From assembly GCF_004168285.1 (NCBI RefSeq), contig NZ_SEWF01000020.1, positions 1-64,000 of the forward strand: 64,000 bases of DNA, written 5' to 3'. Position 1 is the stretch's first letter; the number at the start of each line of letters is the position of its first letter. Below are positions 7,324 to 15,641 of this stretch, piece after piece. The position numbers were made by a program, and so were the translations under genes. The notes under the pieces are model-generated. The model was not told the DNA's origin and did no database searches. It worked only from the letters and a program-made list of their open reading frames with translations. The stretch comes from Emticicia agri. Lineage in GTDB: Bacteria; Bacteroidota; Bacteroidia; Cytophagales; Spirosomataceae.

Positions 7324-7907
7324 GCAAATACTCTGGTTAAATCAATATTTAAATCAGGAAAAATAATAGAGTGCAAAGTTTCGTCTTCAATAAATGGACG
7401 ATGCCCGACGTATTTGCCTTGTTCGTTGAGGGAATAAAGCAGCACTATTTTTTCAGCCATATCTACCATCCAATATTCTTTTACTCCAGTTTCTTCATAT
7501 ACCTCAAATTTCTCTTTCATTTCCTTTTTGGTATTGCCGGGAGAAAGAATCTCTATAATCAAGTCAGGAGCACCAATACAGCCACGCTTGTCTAACTTGG
7601 ATTCATCACAAATGATACAAATATCCGGTTGAACAACTGTATATACTTCTTTGTCATTTCTTTCATTGAGGCGGGGAAGTCTGACATCGAAAGGAGCATG
7701 GTATATTTCGCAGGGTTTTCCGTAAAAATATTTATCCATTTCCCTTTCTAAATTCCATGAAAGTTTCTGATGTTCCCGTGACGGAGCAGACATTCGCATA
7801 ATATATCCCTTAATTAATTCCAAACGCTCGCTTATCTGCCATTTTAAATAATCGGCATAGCTGTATCGCTTAGAAAAATCAAGTTGTTCAATGCTTGTGA
7901 TTGTCAT
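7320..7907 (-). CDS. Uma2 family (DUF820) PD-(D/E)XK endonuclease-like protein
   Basis: 195 residues of the Uma2/DUF820 family, a restriction-endonuclease-like fold common in cyanobacteria and Cytophagales. Seen: RYSYADYLKW at the start, ERLELIKGYIMRMSAPSREHQ (28-46), VVQPDICIICD (91-101), GAPDLIIEILSPGNTKKEM (112-130) with the D115/E119 acidic pair, and VKEYWMVDM (142-150). It is the first of the three genes inserted between the transketolase halves, 7 bases after the N-terminal half-gene and overlapping the ATPase start by 4. Such genes are often solitary, so it may be a passenger or part of the ATPase/TOPRIM module. Confidence 0.85.
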   Translation of the reverse strand: MTITSIEQLDFSKRYSYADYLKWQISERLELIKGYIMRMSAPSREHQKLSWNLEREMDKYFYGKPCEIYHAPFDVRLPRLNERNDKEVYTVVQPDICIICDESKLDKRGCIGAPDLIIEILSPGNTKKEMKEKFEVYEETGVKEYWMVDMAEKIVLLYSLNEQGKYVGHRPFIEDETLHSIIFPDLNIDLTRVFA

Positions 7908-7914
7908 GTCTTAA

Positions 7915-8787
7915 TCAATAATCCCCAATAGTCCCGGTTGTTACCAATTGATTCAGTGCTGTTTGTAGTTGTTCGTCGTTAGGAGCTACACCGTGCCATT
8001 TGTGGCTACCCATCATATAATCTACTCCGGCACCCATTTCGGTTTTCATGAGTATCATAATCGGTTGCCCTTTGCCTGTCAGACGTTTAGCTTTACGCAA
8101 TCCGGCTACTACTTGGGTCATATCGTTGCCGTCTTTGATTTCCATTACATTCCAACCGAAAGCTTTATATTTGGCTTTCAAATCACGGTTACTCATCACC
8201 TTTTCAGTAGGGCCGTCAATCTGCTGTCCGTTCAAATCTATGATTGCTATCAGGTTATCTATTTTGTGGTGAGGGGCTGCCTGTGCGGCTTCCCATACTT
8301 GGCCTTCCTGTTGCTCACCATCACCCATTAAGCAATACACTAAGTTTTTATCACCATTCAGGCGTTTGGCTAAAGCTGCTCCGATAGCTACCGAAAGCCC
8401 CTGGCCTAATGAACCTGAAGCTATACGAATACCTGGCAGGTGCTCGTGTGTAGTAGGGTGTCCTTGTAGTCTTGAATTAATTTTACGGAAAGTTGCCAGT
8501 TCTTTTACATCGAAATACCCTCTACGAGCTAAAGTTGAATAAAACACCGGAGAAATATGTCCGTTTGAAAGAAAGAATAGATCTTCACCTTTTCCGTCCA
8601 TATTAAATGATAGATAAGTGTCTTTACCTTTGCGGTTGTTAATTTTCATTTGTTGAAAATAAAGGGCAACAAATAAATCGGTACAACCTAAAGAGCCACC
8701 CGGATGGCCGGACTGACAGGCATGCACCATTCTAACAATATCCCGGCGTACTTGTACCGCAATTGCTTGTAGTTCTTGGTTTTGCAT
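7915..8787 (-). CDS. Transketolase, N-terminal subunit (half-gene)
   Basis: 290 residues forming the thiamine-diphosphate-binding domain of transketolase. Seen: CQSGHPGGSLGCTDLFVALYF (about 24-44), the histidine-bearing GHPTTHEHLPGI, SGSLGQGLSVAIGAALA, and the TPP motif GDGEQQEGQVWEAAQAA followed by NLIAIIDLNGQQIDGPT, which holds the Mg/diphosphate ligands. The C-terminal half-protein is encoded at 4789-5745, about 2.2 kb further along the same strand. First gene of the five-gene run, with a TAnnTTTG promoter element 39 bases upstream. The pair should make one functional enzyme; transcription of the second half must pass through the three inserted genes or use an unseen internal promoter. Confidence 0.92.
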   Translation of the reverse strand: MQNQELQAIAVQVRRDIVRMVHACQSGHPGGSLGCTDLFVALYFQQMKINNRKGKDTYLSFNMDGKGEDLFFLSNGHISPVFYSTLARRGYFDVKELATFRKINSRLQGHPTTHEHLPGIRIASGSLGQGLSVAIGAALAKRLNGDKNLVYCLMGDGEQQEGQVWEAAQAAPHHKIDNLIAIIDLNGQQIDGPTEKVMSNRDLKAKYKAFGWNVMEIKDGNDMTQVVAGLRKAKRLTGKGQPIMILMKTEMGAGVDYMMGSHKWHGVAPNDEQLQTALNQLVTTGTIGDY

Positions 8788-8825
8788 TTAAAAAGATTTA
8801 TTAAGTGTCAAAAAAACAATTAATA

Positions 8826-8833
8826 CAAAGGTA
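8826..8833 (-). promoter_or_regulatory. Promoter -7 element of the transketolase operon
   Basis: On the minus strand this reads TACCTTTG, an exact match to the Bacteroidota TAnnTTTG element, 39 bases before the start of the N-terminal half-gene. No clear TTG box is seen at the usual distance upstream. Confidence 0.5.
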
Positions 8834-9088
8834 GTTTAGAAAATGTTAAAAATGTGGTTGTTGTATTAATTTTTGCAAAAGTACATAATACATCTTGGTT
8901 TTTAAATAAAGAATATGGTTAAACTTAGGGTTTATGGGTGCAAATGAGGATTTAGTAAAGCATTTCGATGCTAATTAAGCCATTGCATTCGGCTATTTTA
9001 ATGAAATTTAAAAGAATCCTCCTCGTTGTTAGGCTCGTGTCAGCGAATAGAATTGGCTGGCTAAAATAACAACGGTATAATTATTATA

Positions 9089-9158
9089 CAGTGCCGACTT
9101 GAGTCGGACACAAATAGAAAAATTCCTTTGTTATCTTAGCCGGTGAATTCATTCACCG
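9089..9158. repeat. REP-like hairpin doublet
   Basis: Read on the minus strand, 9114-9089 begins TTTGTG and continues into a CCGACT-CA-AGTCGG hairpin, the same layout (TTTGTG tag, then a six-to-eight-base stem with a two-to-three-base loop) as the copies at 55418-55445 and 55542-55569. A second hairpin, CGGTGAAT-TC-ATTCACCG, follows at 9141-9158. Membership of the same family is likely for the first hairpin and unsure for the second. Confidence 0.5.
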
Positions 9159-9173
9159 AACTGGAGTGAAATA

Positions 9174-9995
9174 TCAAAACAATTTTGGAAAAAAGGCAGG
9201 AACACGCTTGGTATAATCGGCGTATTGCGGTTTGGTTTCAGTCAGTTTTTGCTCTAATAGAGTTACGCCAGAAACCTGCATGAGCAGAAATGTCATTAAC
9301 AGTGGGCTAAAAACGTAGAGATATTGTTGATTGGTGTAAGCAAAAAGGAAATAGCCCCACCATTGCACTGCATCGCCGAAATAATTGGGATGACGTGTAC
9401 GAGACCAGAGTCCGGTCTGTAATACTTTTCCTTTATTGGCTTTATTTTTCTTGAATTGTGTGAGTTGCCAGTCGCCAACGGCTTCAAAAATGAAACCTGT
9501 TGACCAAACGCCAATAGCTATATAATCGAGGGTTTGTAAGGTATTAAATTCAGAAGATAAGGCAGGGACATAGACTGATGAAATAATCCAGAGCAGGATT
9601 CCTTGTAATAAGAAAACCCTGAAAAATGACACCCACCACCAGTTTTCGTCGTTTTCCTTGCGCCATTCCCGGTAACGATAGTCTTCTCCTTTGCCGATGT
9701 TTCTGATAGCCAAGTGGATACTCAGGCGTAAACCCCAGATGGTAACAATGCTACAGAAAATGAATGAACGGGTATCAATCAAACCGCCTGTGTAACGATA
9801 AAACCATACTGTAATCACGAAACCCATTCCCCAGAAAATATCAATAATGCTTGAATCTTTGAGGACTATGCTCAGCAACCAGAGTGCTGTGAGACATGAC
9901 ATAATAACGACTAAGCCTTGTCCGAACGGAAAGGGTTGAAAAAACAGGAAGACTGCTATGGCTATAGCCACCACTAATAGAATGATGCGTGCCAT
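9174..9995 (-). CDS. DUF1295 membrane protein (steroid 5-alpha-reductase-like)
   Basis: 273-residue integral membrane protein with about six or seven hydrophobic segments. The family hallmark is in the C-terminal third: LQTGLWSRTRHPNYFGDAVQWWGYFLF, followed by a last membrane segment and PQYADYTKRVPAFFPKLF. This is the DUF1295 / steroid 5-alpha-reductase C-terminal / isoprenylcysteine methyltransferase-like fold, whose conserved RHPNYxG binds a nucleotide or SAM-like cofactor. The substrate is unknown. It starts 14 bases after the bcp stop on the same strand and probably shares its transcript. Confidence 0.85.
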   Translation of the reverse strand: MARIILLVVAIAIAVFLFFQPFPFGQGLVVIMSCLTALWLLSIVLKDSSIIDIFWGMGFVITVWFYRYTGGLIDTRSFIFCSIVTIWGLRLSIHLAIRNIGKGEDYRYREWRKENDENWWWVSFFRVFLLQGILLWIISSVYVPALSSEFNTLQTLDYIAIGVWSTGFIFEAVGDWQLTQFKKNKANKGKVLQTGLWSRTRHPNYFGDAVQWWGYFLFAYTNQQYLYVFSPLLMTFLLMQVSGVTLLEQKLTETKPQYADYTKRVPAFFPKLF

Positions 9996-10009
9996 TATTA
10001 TGAAATAAT

Positions 10010-10459
10010 TTATTTCAACACCTGCTGGGCATGGTTTTTAGCATTGACTTTTGAGATAATCTCTTCAATAATTCCATTTTCGTCAATAATAAAAGTAGTA
10101 CGCAGAACACCCATGTGTACATGCCCCCATAATTTTTTCTCTGCCCAGACCCCGAATTTTTCCATCACTTGATGGTCGGGGTCACTTAGTAAATCAAAAG
10201 GTAAGTTATGCTTTTTTATAAACTTCTGATGTCTCGCTTCATTATCAGGACTGATGCCAAAAACGGTATAGCCTTTGGCTATCAGTGCCTCATAATTATC
10301 TCTTAAATTACAAGCTGTTGCCGTGCAGGTAGGGGTGCCATCTTGCGGATAAAAGAATAAAACTATTTTTTTGCCTTTATAATCATTCAGGTCAATTTCA
10401 ACGCCGTCTTGATTTTTTGCTTTTACTTCCGGAACCGGATTTCCTACGTGCAGGTGCAT
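10010..10459 (-). CDS. bcp: Thioredoxin-dependent thiol peroxidase (Bcp/PrxQ)
   Basis: Peroxiredoxin of 149 residues that reduces hydroperoxides in the cytoplasm. The start MHLHVGNPVPEVKA was chosen because Bcp proteins begin about ten residues before the conserved proline. An upstream ATG would add a Lys/Asn-rich tail. The active site is FFYPQDGTPTCTATACNLRD: peroxidatic C45 and resolving C50 five residues later, as in atypical 2-Cys PrxQ. Thr replaces the common Gly before C45. The rest (VFGISPDNEARHQKFIKKHNLPFDLLSD and LRTTFIIDENG) is standard. Its first 62 bases overlap the 3' end of the M23 peptidase gene in another frame. Confidence 0.93.
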   Translation of the reverse strand: MHLHVGNPVPEVKAKNQDGVEIDLNDYKGKKIVLFFYPQDGTPTCTATACNLRDNYEALIAKGYTVFGISPDNEARHQKFIKKHNLPFDLLSDPDHQVMEKFGVWAEKKLWGHVHMGVLRTTFIIDENGIIEEIISKVNAKNHAQQVLK

Positions 10460-12458
10460 GTTTCTTTTTCGATTTTTGTACTTGTTTTTGTTTAAAATAC
10501 TCATCCAGATTTACCTGATAAGTACCTACATTGCCCACATTATCTACTACTTCTAATTTCAAATCTCCACCAAACATTCGTTCTTCATCGATCTTAATAG
10601 ACCATATTCTGCCATTTTTATATTCATAATCCATCAATACCCATTCGCCATCCACAAAGCAATTAAAAGATTTAATTCCCGACAGATTATCTGAAATAAC
10701 AAAACTCAGATAAGAGGAATCTAACCGAGCCGGACGAACGGAGGGAGCTTCATTGTCGGTAAAGAGCATAAAACTGCCTAACCGACGGGTTTTAAACTGA
10801 ATGGCACTACCGACCCAGACACCACCTAAGTACGAACGGCCGTTACTTACATCATATACCCCCGTTTTAGGCGACATAGACACACCCGAGGGTGTCCATT
10901 GAACCGTTATATTATCTTTCAGAGGAATTCTCTGTGTATTGATGGTCAAACGATTGCCACTCATGCCTGTAGTCAGATAAAGGGTATCATATACGGCATT
11001 ATTAAAATCGATACGCAGGTTAGGCTCGGTATAAAACTGCCCGATTTGCGGCAATATTTCTTTTTTAATGCCAATAAGTGCCGAACTGTTATCTACCTGT
11101 GCAAAATCTGCAATTCCTTTGTTTAAGTCATATAGGTATACGGCTTCTTTATTGCCTACATAAGATAAAGGTACTTTGGTAGGTACACCCTTGTTCTGCA
11201 CAACAGCAAAGGGCGCTTTGGTGTTTTTGGCTCTGATAGCGAGCGTATTTTCGGTAATAGAAGTAGCTATATTGCCGGTAAATTTACTTTCTTCCGCCAA
11301 AGGTGTTTCTCCTTCACTCTCCTGCAAAATGGGCGCTTCTCCCTGAATAGAAAATGTCAGAACTGAAGTATTACCATAGGTATCTTTCACACGCACATAT
11401 ACACTATGCAGTTGATTATCACTGATAAGTATTCTCCCTTTATTTTTATCGGTTTCATAAACAGAAATCCGGTTACCATCGGCTACATAACATTTCTGAA
11501 TACGCACACCGTCGGTTTGCGAAATATCGTAATCAATATGTACATTAATGTCTTTGGAAACATCAAAAGGCATTTTTTCAAGATTCAGTTTGTAGGTACT
11601 CTTGCCATCTACTTCTACTTCTAAAGCAGTAATACCCATACGGAAAGGTGAGGTCTGGCTACGGTCATAGGTATTAAGTTCTAAGCCTATAATACCCTGT
11701 GCTTTTACAATATTGGGTAAGATATATTCACCGGAAGCCGAACGTTTGGGAGCCATAGATACCCTGCCAAATTCACCATTCACACGTGAATAGGCGTTTA
11801 GGGTTTTCAGAATTACCCGTTCTATGACAGGAGCCTGCGAGTCCTGAATTTCAGGAAAACCGAATTTCATCGGATTAATCGCATTTTCCAGGGCATCACG
11901 AATCTCAAAATGTAAATGAGGTCCACCCGATGCACCCGTATTACCGGAAATGGCCACAATTTCGCCTTTTCTTACTTTCAGTTCATTAGGGTTGGGTGTC
12001 AGCTCTATTTCCCATACTTTCTGGCTATATTCACGTCTGCGCAGATATGCCTCAATGGCAGTATTGTAGTTTTTTAAGTGCCCATATACAGTAGTGTAGC
12101 CGTTTGGATGGGTGATGTATAAAACATTCCCATAGCCACCACGCATCACTCTTATGCGCGAAACATACCCATCGGCTGCTGCATATACATTATAACCCTC
12201 TACGGCACCTGTACGAATATCAAGCCCTGCATGAAAGTGATTGGTACGTAAGTCGCCAAAACCACCTGACAGAGATGCCTGTTTGCCCGGCTGTATCGGA
12301 AACATAAAGTATCCTTTCGGGTATTGTTCCTTAGCTGCCTGACCGGGTTCTCTCTGTGCATAAGAAAGGTTAAGAGAGGTATCGGAGATTAAATACACTA
12401 TTAATAAGATAGCACTTAAAACTCTTGTGATAATCATGGACTTATCAGTATTCTTCAC
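10398..12458 (-). CDS. Secreted M23 family metallopeptidase (LytM-type)
   Basis: 686-residue exported protein. Residues 1-34 act as a signal peptide. The LytM domain lies at about 50-190: HFHAGLD gives zinc ligands H76 and D80, GHLKNY lies near 127, and HLHFE gives H183. M23 enzymes cleave peptidoglycan peptide bridges or act as degenerate scaffolds; both ligand motifs are intact here. Residues 200-650 form a long beta-rich region (FYTEPNLRIDF, LDSSYLSFVISDNLSGIKSF, RMFGGDLKLEVVDNVGNVG) with fibronectin-like character. The C-terminus is a lysine/arginine/serine-rich tail, and its last 62 bases overlap the bcp start. It is followed directly by bcp and the DUF1295 gene, a likely operon. Confidence 0.9.
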   Translation of the reverse strand: MKNTDKSMIITRVLSAILLIVYLISDTSLNLSYAQREPGQAAKEQYPKGYFMFPIQPGKQASLSGGFGDLRTNHFHAGLDIRTGAVEGYNVYAAADGYVSRIRVMRGGYGNVLYITHPNGYTTVYGHLKNYNTAIEAYLRRREYSQKVWEIELTPNPNELKVRKGEIVAISGNTGASGGPHLHFEIRDALENAINPMKFGFPEIQDSQAPVIERVILKTLNAYSRVNGEFGRVSMAPKRSASGEYILPNIVKAQGIIGLELNTYDRSQTSPFRMGITALEVEVDGKSTYKLNLEKMPFDVSKDINVHIDYDISQTDGVRIQKCYVADGNRISVYETDKNKGRILISDNQLHSVYVRVKDTYGNTSVLTFSIQGEAPILQESEGETPLAEESKFTGNIATSITENTLAIRAKNTKAPFAVVQNKGVPTKVPLSYVGNKEAVYLYDLNKGIADFAQVDNSSALIGIKKEILPQIGQFYTEPNLRIDFNNAVYDTLYLTTGMSGNRLTINTQRIPLKDNITVQWTPSGVSMSPKTGVYDVSNGRSYLGGVWVGSAIQFKTRRLGSFMLFTDNEAPSVRPARLDSSYLSFVISDNLSGIKSFNCFVDGEWVLMDYEYKNGRIWSIKIDEERMFGGDLKLEVVDNVGNVGTYQVNLDEYFKQKQVQKSKKKHAPARRKSGSGSKSKKSRRR

Positions 12459-12792
12459 GTATTTGTAAGGGTTTGGGTGGATATGTCTTAACCCCTCACC
12501 CCAGCCCCTCTCCCCATTGCTGGGGTGAGGGGCTTTTGAAACCGTTTGGGCGGATGCCTTGCGGAAGGGTTAAGACGGGGTTATTTTGGAATCTTTGAAC
12601 AAGTCTTCTTTAAATCAGTAAACTCTATTTTATAGAGATTGTTCTTATAAAAATGAAAAGGCAGTCTGCTACAAGAACAATCTGAAAAGTAGAAATCAGC
12701 TTTACAGTTTTATATAGGGGTTAAGCCATCTATTTCCATAAAGGCATTTAACCTGATTCAGCTTTTCCTGCCAGATTTTATTTTTTAAAATC
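12459..12792. repeat. 334-bp intergenic stretch with palindromes
   Basis: No gene is seen. CCCCTCACCCCAGC (12492-12505) pairs perfectly with GCTGGGGTGAGGGG (12519-12532), a relative of the repeat at 4635-4762. A second, A+T-rich palindrome pairs AGATTGTTCT (12636-12645) with AGAACAATCT (12674-12683). Between them lies an unpaired G-rich stretch (12545-12580). It separates the M23 gene's start from the 5' side of the FAH gene's stop, so the second hairpin may belong to neither gene. Confidence 0.65.
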
Positions 12793-13419
12793 TTACTTTA
12801 CTTCAAATTCAAGCATCTTGTTTCCTTCTATAAAGGCGGTTAGCTTATCGCCTGTTTTTACTGGAGCAACGCCTGAAGGGGTACCTGTAAAAATAATATC
12901 TCCTGTTTTCAGCGTAAAATACTTTGAAACAAACGAGATAATATAATCAAACGAAAAAAGCATTAATGAAGTATTGCCTTGCTGACGAGTTTGTGTCTCA
13001 CCGTTAGCGTCTGTTACATCCAGATGAAAATTCAGATTGGCGAGGTCAGTAAATTTCGATTTAGGTACAAAATTCGAAATAGGTGCTGAACCGTTAAATC
13101 CTTTGGCTAAATCCCAGGGTAAACCTTTGGCTTTCAGTTTCGATTGCAGGTCTCGCGCCGTAAAATCTATGCCTATACCAATTTCATCGTAGTATTTATG
13201 AGCAAATTTTTCCTCAATATTTTTACCCATTTTGTTGATTTTAAGCAATATTTCTACCTCGTGATGAATATCCTGCGAAAAATCAGGGTAGTAAAAAGGC
13301 TCCCCGTCTTTCAGAATAGCTGTATCCGGTTTTGTAAATATAACAGGTTCGTCAGGGCGTTCGTTATTTAATTCTTTAATATGTTCTACGTAATTCCGGC
13401 CAATTGCGATAATTTTCAT
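12793..13419 (-). CDS. Fumarylacetoacetate hydrolase family protein
   Basis: 208-residue single-domain FAH-fold protein. It has the metal-binding pattern HHEVEILL (E54, E56) and IGIDFTARDLQ (D85), plus the conserved GDIIFTGTPSGVAPVKTGDKL near 175-195. FAH-family members are Mg2+-dependent hydrolases or decarboxylases of acylpyruvates, fumarylpyruvate, oxaloacetate and similar diketo acids; small ones in Bacteroidota resemble acylpyruvase FAHD1. The start MKIIAIGRNYVEHIKEL matches the family start exactly. The gene is alone on its strand, divergent from the M48 protease gene. Substrate cannot be assigned. Confidence 0.88.
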   Translation of the reverse strand: MKIIAIGRNYVEHIKELNNERPDEPVIFTKPDTAILKDGEPFYYPDFSQDIHHEVEILLKINKMGKNIEEKFAHKYYDEIGIGIDFTARDLQSKLKAKGLPWDLAKGFNGSAPISNFVPKSKFTDLANLNFHLDVTDANGETQTRQQGNTSLMLFSFDYIISFVSKYFTLKTGDIIFTGTPSGVAPVKTGDKLTAFIEGNKMLEFEVK

Positions 13420-13660
13420 ACGATATATGCTGTATCTAAAGTTCAGATTTTGGTTTGAGTTAGGTAATTTTTGTTTACTTTTGAGGCACTCAAAAGTCGA
13501 AAAATTTCACAAAATTTCACAAAAATAGGTATTTTTCATACTTCACTCACAGATAGTGGTCTGATTTTTTAGACATTATCTGAAAATAAATATTTGTGAT
13601 TTTGTTATATTCTCAACTATTAACGTCTAATACAATCAAGAACTTAATTTAATAAATACA

Positions 13661-14497
13661 ATGAAAACCTTATTAAAATCTTCTGTAGCTGCTTGTTTGT
13701 TGTTTGTATCTATTTGGTCTTGTCAGAAAGTGCCGCTTACTGGTCGTAACCAGTTTGTAGGCTTGGTTTCGAACGAACAAATGATTCAGATGAGTTTTGC
13801 CGAATATAAAGGCTTTATGGATACGTCTAAGGTAGTATCTGTCGGTAATAATGATGCTGCCATGATTGCAAGGGTAGGAAACAAAATTAAAACTGCTGTA
13901 GAAAACTATCTGATTCAGAATAACCTGAGCCATATTATTAATGGTTATCAATGGGAATTCAAATTAGTGCAAAGCAAAGAAGTAAATGCCTGGTGTATGC
14001 CCGGCGGTAAGGTTTGTTTCTATACAGGAATTTTGCCGATTTGTAAAGATGAGGCAGGTGTAGCCGTAGTAATGGGGCACGAGGTAGCCCATGCGATTGC
14101 CAGCCACGGTCGTGAGCGTATGAGTCAGGCAATGGCAGCACAGGGAATTACACAATTGGGTGCAATTGGCGCAGGAGTTTATACAGGAAATCAGCAAACA
14201 ATGGAGTTGGTAGGACAAGTTTTGGGGGTAGGTACCACTTTGGGTTATGTATTGCCTAACAGCCGTAAGCAGGAGTCAGAAGCTGATGAATTGGGATTGA
14301 TTTTTATGGCAATGGCAGGTTATGACCCGCAGAATGCAGTAGCATTCTGGCAAAGAATGGCAGAGGCTGGTAAAAACTCATCAAAACCTCCGAAATTACT
14401 TTCTACCCACCCTACAGATGCAGATAGAATTGCAGATTTGCAAAAGAAAATGTCCAAAGCACAGAAATACTATACTACTTACGCAAGTAGAAAATAA
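13661..14497 (+). CDS. M48 family metalloprotease lipoprotein
   Basis: 278 residues with a signal sequence ending in SIWSC, making C21 the probable lipid-modified cysteine. The peptidase domain carries HEVAHAIASHG (zinc ligands H140 and H144, catalytic E141) and the third ligand in SRKQESEADELGL (E207). LoiP/YcaL/BepA-type M48 proteases degrade misfolded outer-membrane proteins. The order (VNAWCMPGGKVCFYTGIL, HEVAH, ESEADELG, STHPTDADRI) is complete. The gene has its own 240-base upstream region, whose hairpin CTTTTGAG/CTCAAAAG (13478-13496) may be regulatory, and an intrinsic terminator. Confidence 0.92.
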   Translation: MKTLLKSSVAACLLFVSIWSCQKVPLTGRNQFVGLVSNEQMIQMSFAEYKGFMDTSKVVSVGNNDAAMIARVGNKIKTAVENYLIQNNLSHIINGYQWEFKLVQSKEVNAWCMPGGKVCFYTGILPICKDEAGVAVVMGHEVAHAIASHGRERMSQAMAAQGITQLGAIGAGVYTGNQQTMELVGQVLGVGTTLGYVLPNSRKQESEADELGLIFMAMAGYDPQNAVAFWQRMAEAGKNSSKPPKLLSTHPTDADRIADLQKKMSKAQKYYTTYASRK

Positions 14498-14537
14498 TAG
14501 ATAAACGGTTTCTATAACAACGGGTCAATCATAATAT

Positions 14538-14574
14538 AAAGAGGTACTGGTTTTGTAATCAGTGCCTCTTTTGT
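14538..14574 (+). terminator. Intrinsic terminator after the M48 gene
   Basis: AAAGAGGTACTG (14538-14549) pairs with CAGTGCCTCTTTT (14560-14572), with one G-T pair, followed by a T-rich tract. Confidence 0.75.
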
Positions 14575-14658
14575 TTGTGTATTATTATCAGGAATTGATT
14601 TAATAGTAGCTATAGACGATTTCCGTAACAACGAACCGTTCAATCGTTATAAAAAAAA

Positions 14659-14689
14659 TTTGTAAAGATTTTTTCTTTGCTTACTTTTG
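14659..14689 (+). promoter_or_regulatory. Bacteroidota-type promoter of the SDR gene
   Basis: TTTG (14659-14662), 19 bases, then TACTTTTG (14682-14689): both consensus elements at consensus spacing. The SDR start codon is 49 bases downstream of the second box. Confidence 0.75.
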
Positions 14690-14737
14690 CTTGTATAGAC
14701 AAGTTGGACGAGTGAATTGCCAAATGGATAGAGAAGT

Positions 14738-15517
14738 ATGTTAAAAAACAAAAAAATAGTGATTATAGGTGGTACTACCGGCTTAGGATTATCGGCTGCC
14801 AAAGCCTTTGTGAAAAATGGAGCAAAGGTTGTAGTGGTAGGGCGAAATCCTGAAAGCTGTGTGGCGGCTGAAATAGAATTAGGTGAAAACGCCCATGCCA
14901 TGAGTGGTGATGCCGCCAACCCTGATACACCCAATAAGGCTATTGACTTAGCTATTAATGATTTTGGGGGATTCGATGGATTATACCATGTAGCAGGCGG
15001 AAGCGGTAGAAAGTTTGGCGATGGCCCATTGCATGAAATATCTTTAGAGGGCTGGAATAAAACCTTTGAACTGAATCTTACAAGTCTGATGCTATCCAAT
15101 CAGGCGGCAATCCGTAAATTTTTAGCTTTAGGTAAAGGCGGTACTATTCTGAACATGGGTTCGGTGCTGGGTGTTTCGCCTTCGCCAAAATATTTTTCTA
15201 CCCATGCTTATGCGGCTACTAAAGCGGCTATTATTGGTTTTTCTAAATCTATTGCTGCTTACTATGCGCCTGATAATATCCGTATAAATGTTTTGGCTCC
15301 GGCTCTGGTAGAAACTCCTATGTCTCAAAGGGCTTCTAAAGACGAGGTAATCATGGATTTTGTGAAAACCAAGCAACCTTTGGATGGGGGCAGAAATGGA
15401 CAAGTAAGCGATTTAGATGGAGCAGCTGTGTATTTTATGTCTGATGGTTCAAAATTTACGACTGGGCAGGCTTTATTTGTTGATGGTGGATGGGGTGTGA
15501 GTGAAGGGCAATATTAG
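14738..15517 (+). CDS. Short-chain dehydrogenase/reductase
   Basis: 259-residue classical SDR. The cofactor motif is GGTTGLG (11-17) after KKIVII, NAD(P) is supported by VVVVGRNPES, and D58 lies in SGDAAN. The catalytic set is N113 (ELNLTS), S142 (NMGSVLGVS), Y158 and K162 (YAATK). The arginine of VVGRNPE favours NADPH over NAD. The C-terminal LVDGGWGVSEG block is typical of FabG-like enzymes. The substrate is unknown. It has a strong promoter and is followed by a palindromic repeat, so it is probably transcribed alone. Confidence 0.92.
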   Translation: MLKNKKIVIIGGTTGLGLSAAKAFVKNGAKVVVVGRNPESCVAAEIELGENAHAMSGDAANPDTPNKAIDLAINDFGGFDGLYHVAGGSGRKFGDGPLHEISLEGWNKTFELNLTSLMLSNQAAIRKFLALGKGGTILNMGSVLGVSPSPKYFSTHAYAATKAAIIGFSKSIAAYYAPDNIRINVLAPALVETPMSQRASKDEVIMDFVKTKQPLDGGRNGQVSDLDGAAVYFMSDGSKFTTGQALFVDGGWGVSEGQY

Positions 15518-15610
15518 TCAATTGTCGATTTTCAATTGCAGATTGTCAATTGATTGTCGAATGTGCATTTTAATTCGACAATCTGCAATCGACATTCGAC
15601 AATAAAAAAT
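15518..15610. repeat. Palindromic repeat, attgtcgattttc family, left copy
   Basis: Built from words such as attgtcgattttc, gcagattgtc and gacaatctgcaat. A perfect core pairs GATTGTCGAAT (15552-15562) with ATTCGACAATC (15573-15583), and the outer words can extend the stem. It follows the SDR stop codon directly and precedes the four-helix-bundle gene, whose other side carries the same repeat family. Confidence 0.75.
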
Positions 15611-15641
15611 AAGTATAAACTACCAATAAACTATCATACAA

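Larger units (their letters stand above)
8788..9173. other. 386-bp intergenic stretch with hairpins
   Basis: No gene is visible. It contains the transketolase promoter element and, further right, two perfect hairpins. CCGACT/AGTCGG (9094-9107) sits in a 26-bp context related to the REP-like pair near 55.4-55.6 kb. CGGTGAAT/ATTCACCG (9141-9158) lies just downstream of the DUF1295 gene's stop, so it could serve as its terminator. Confidence 0.6.
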
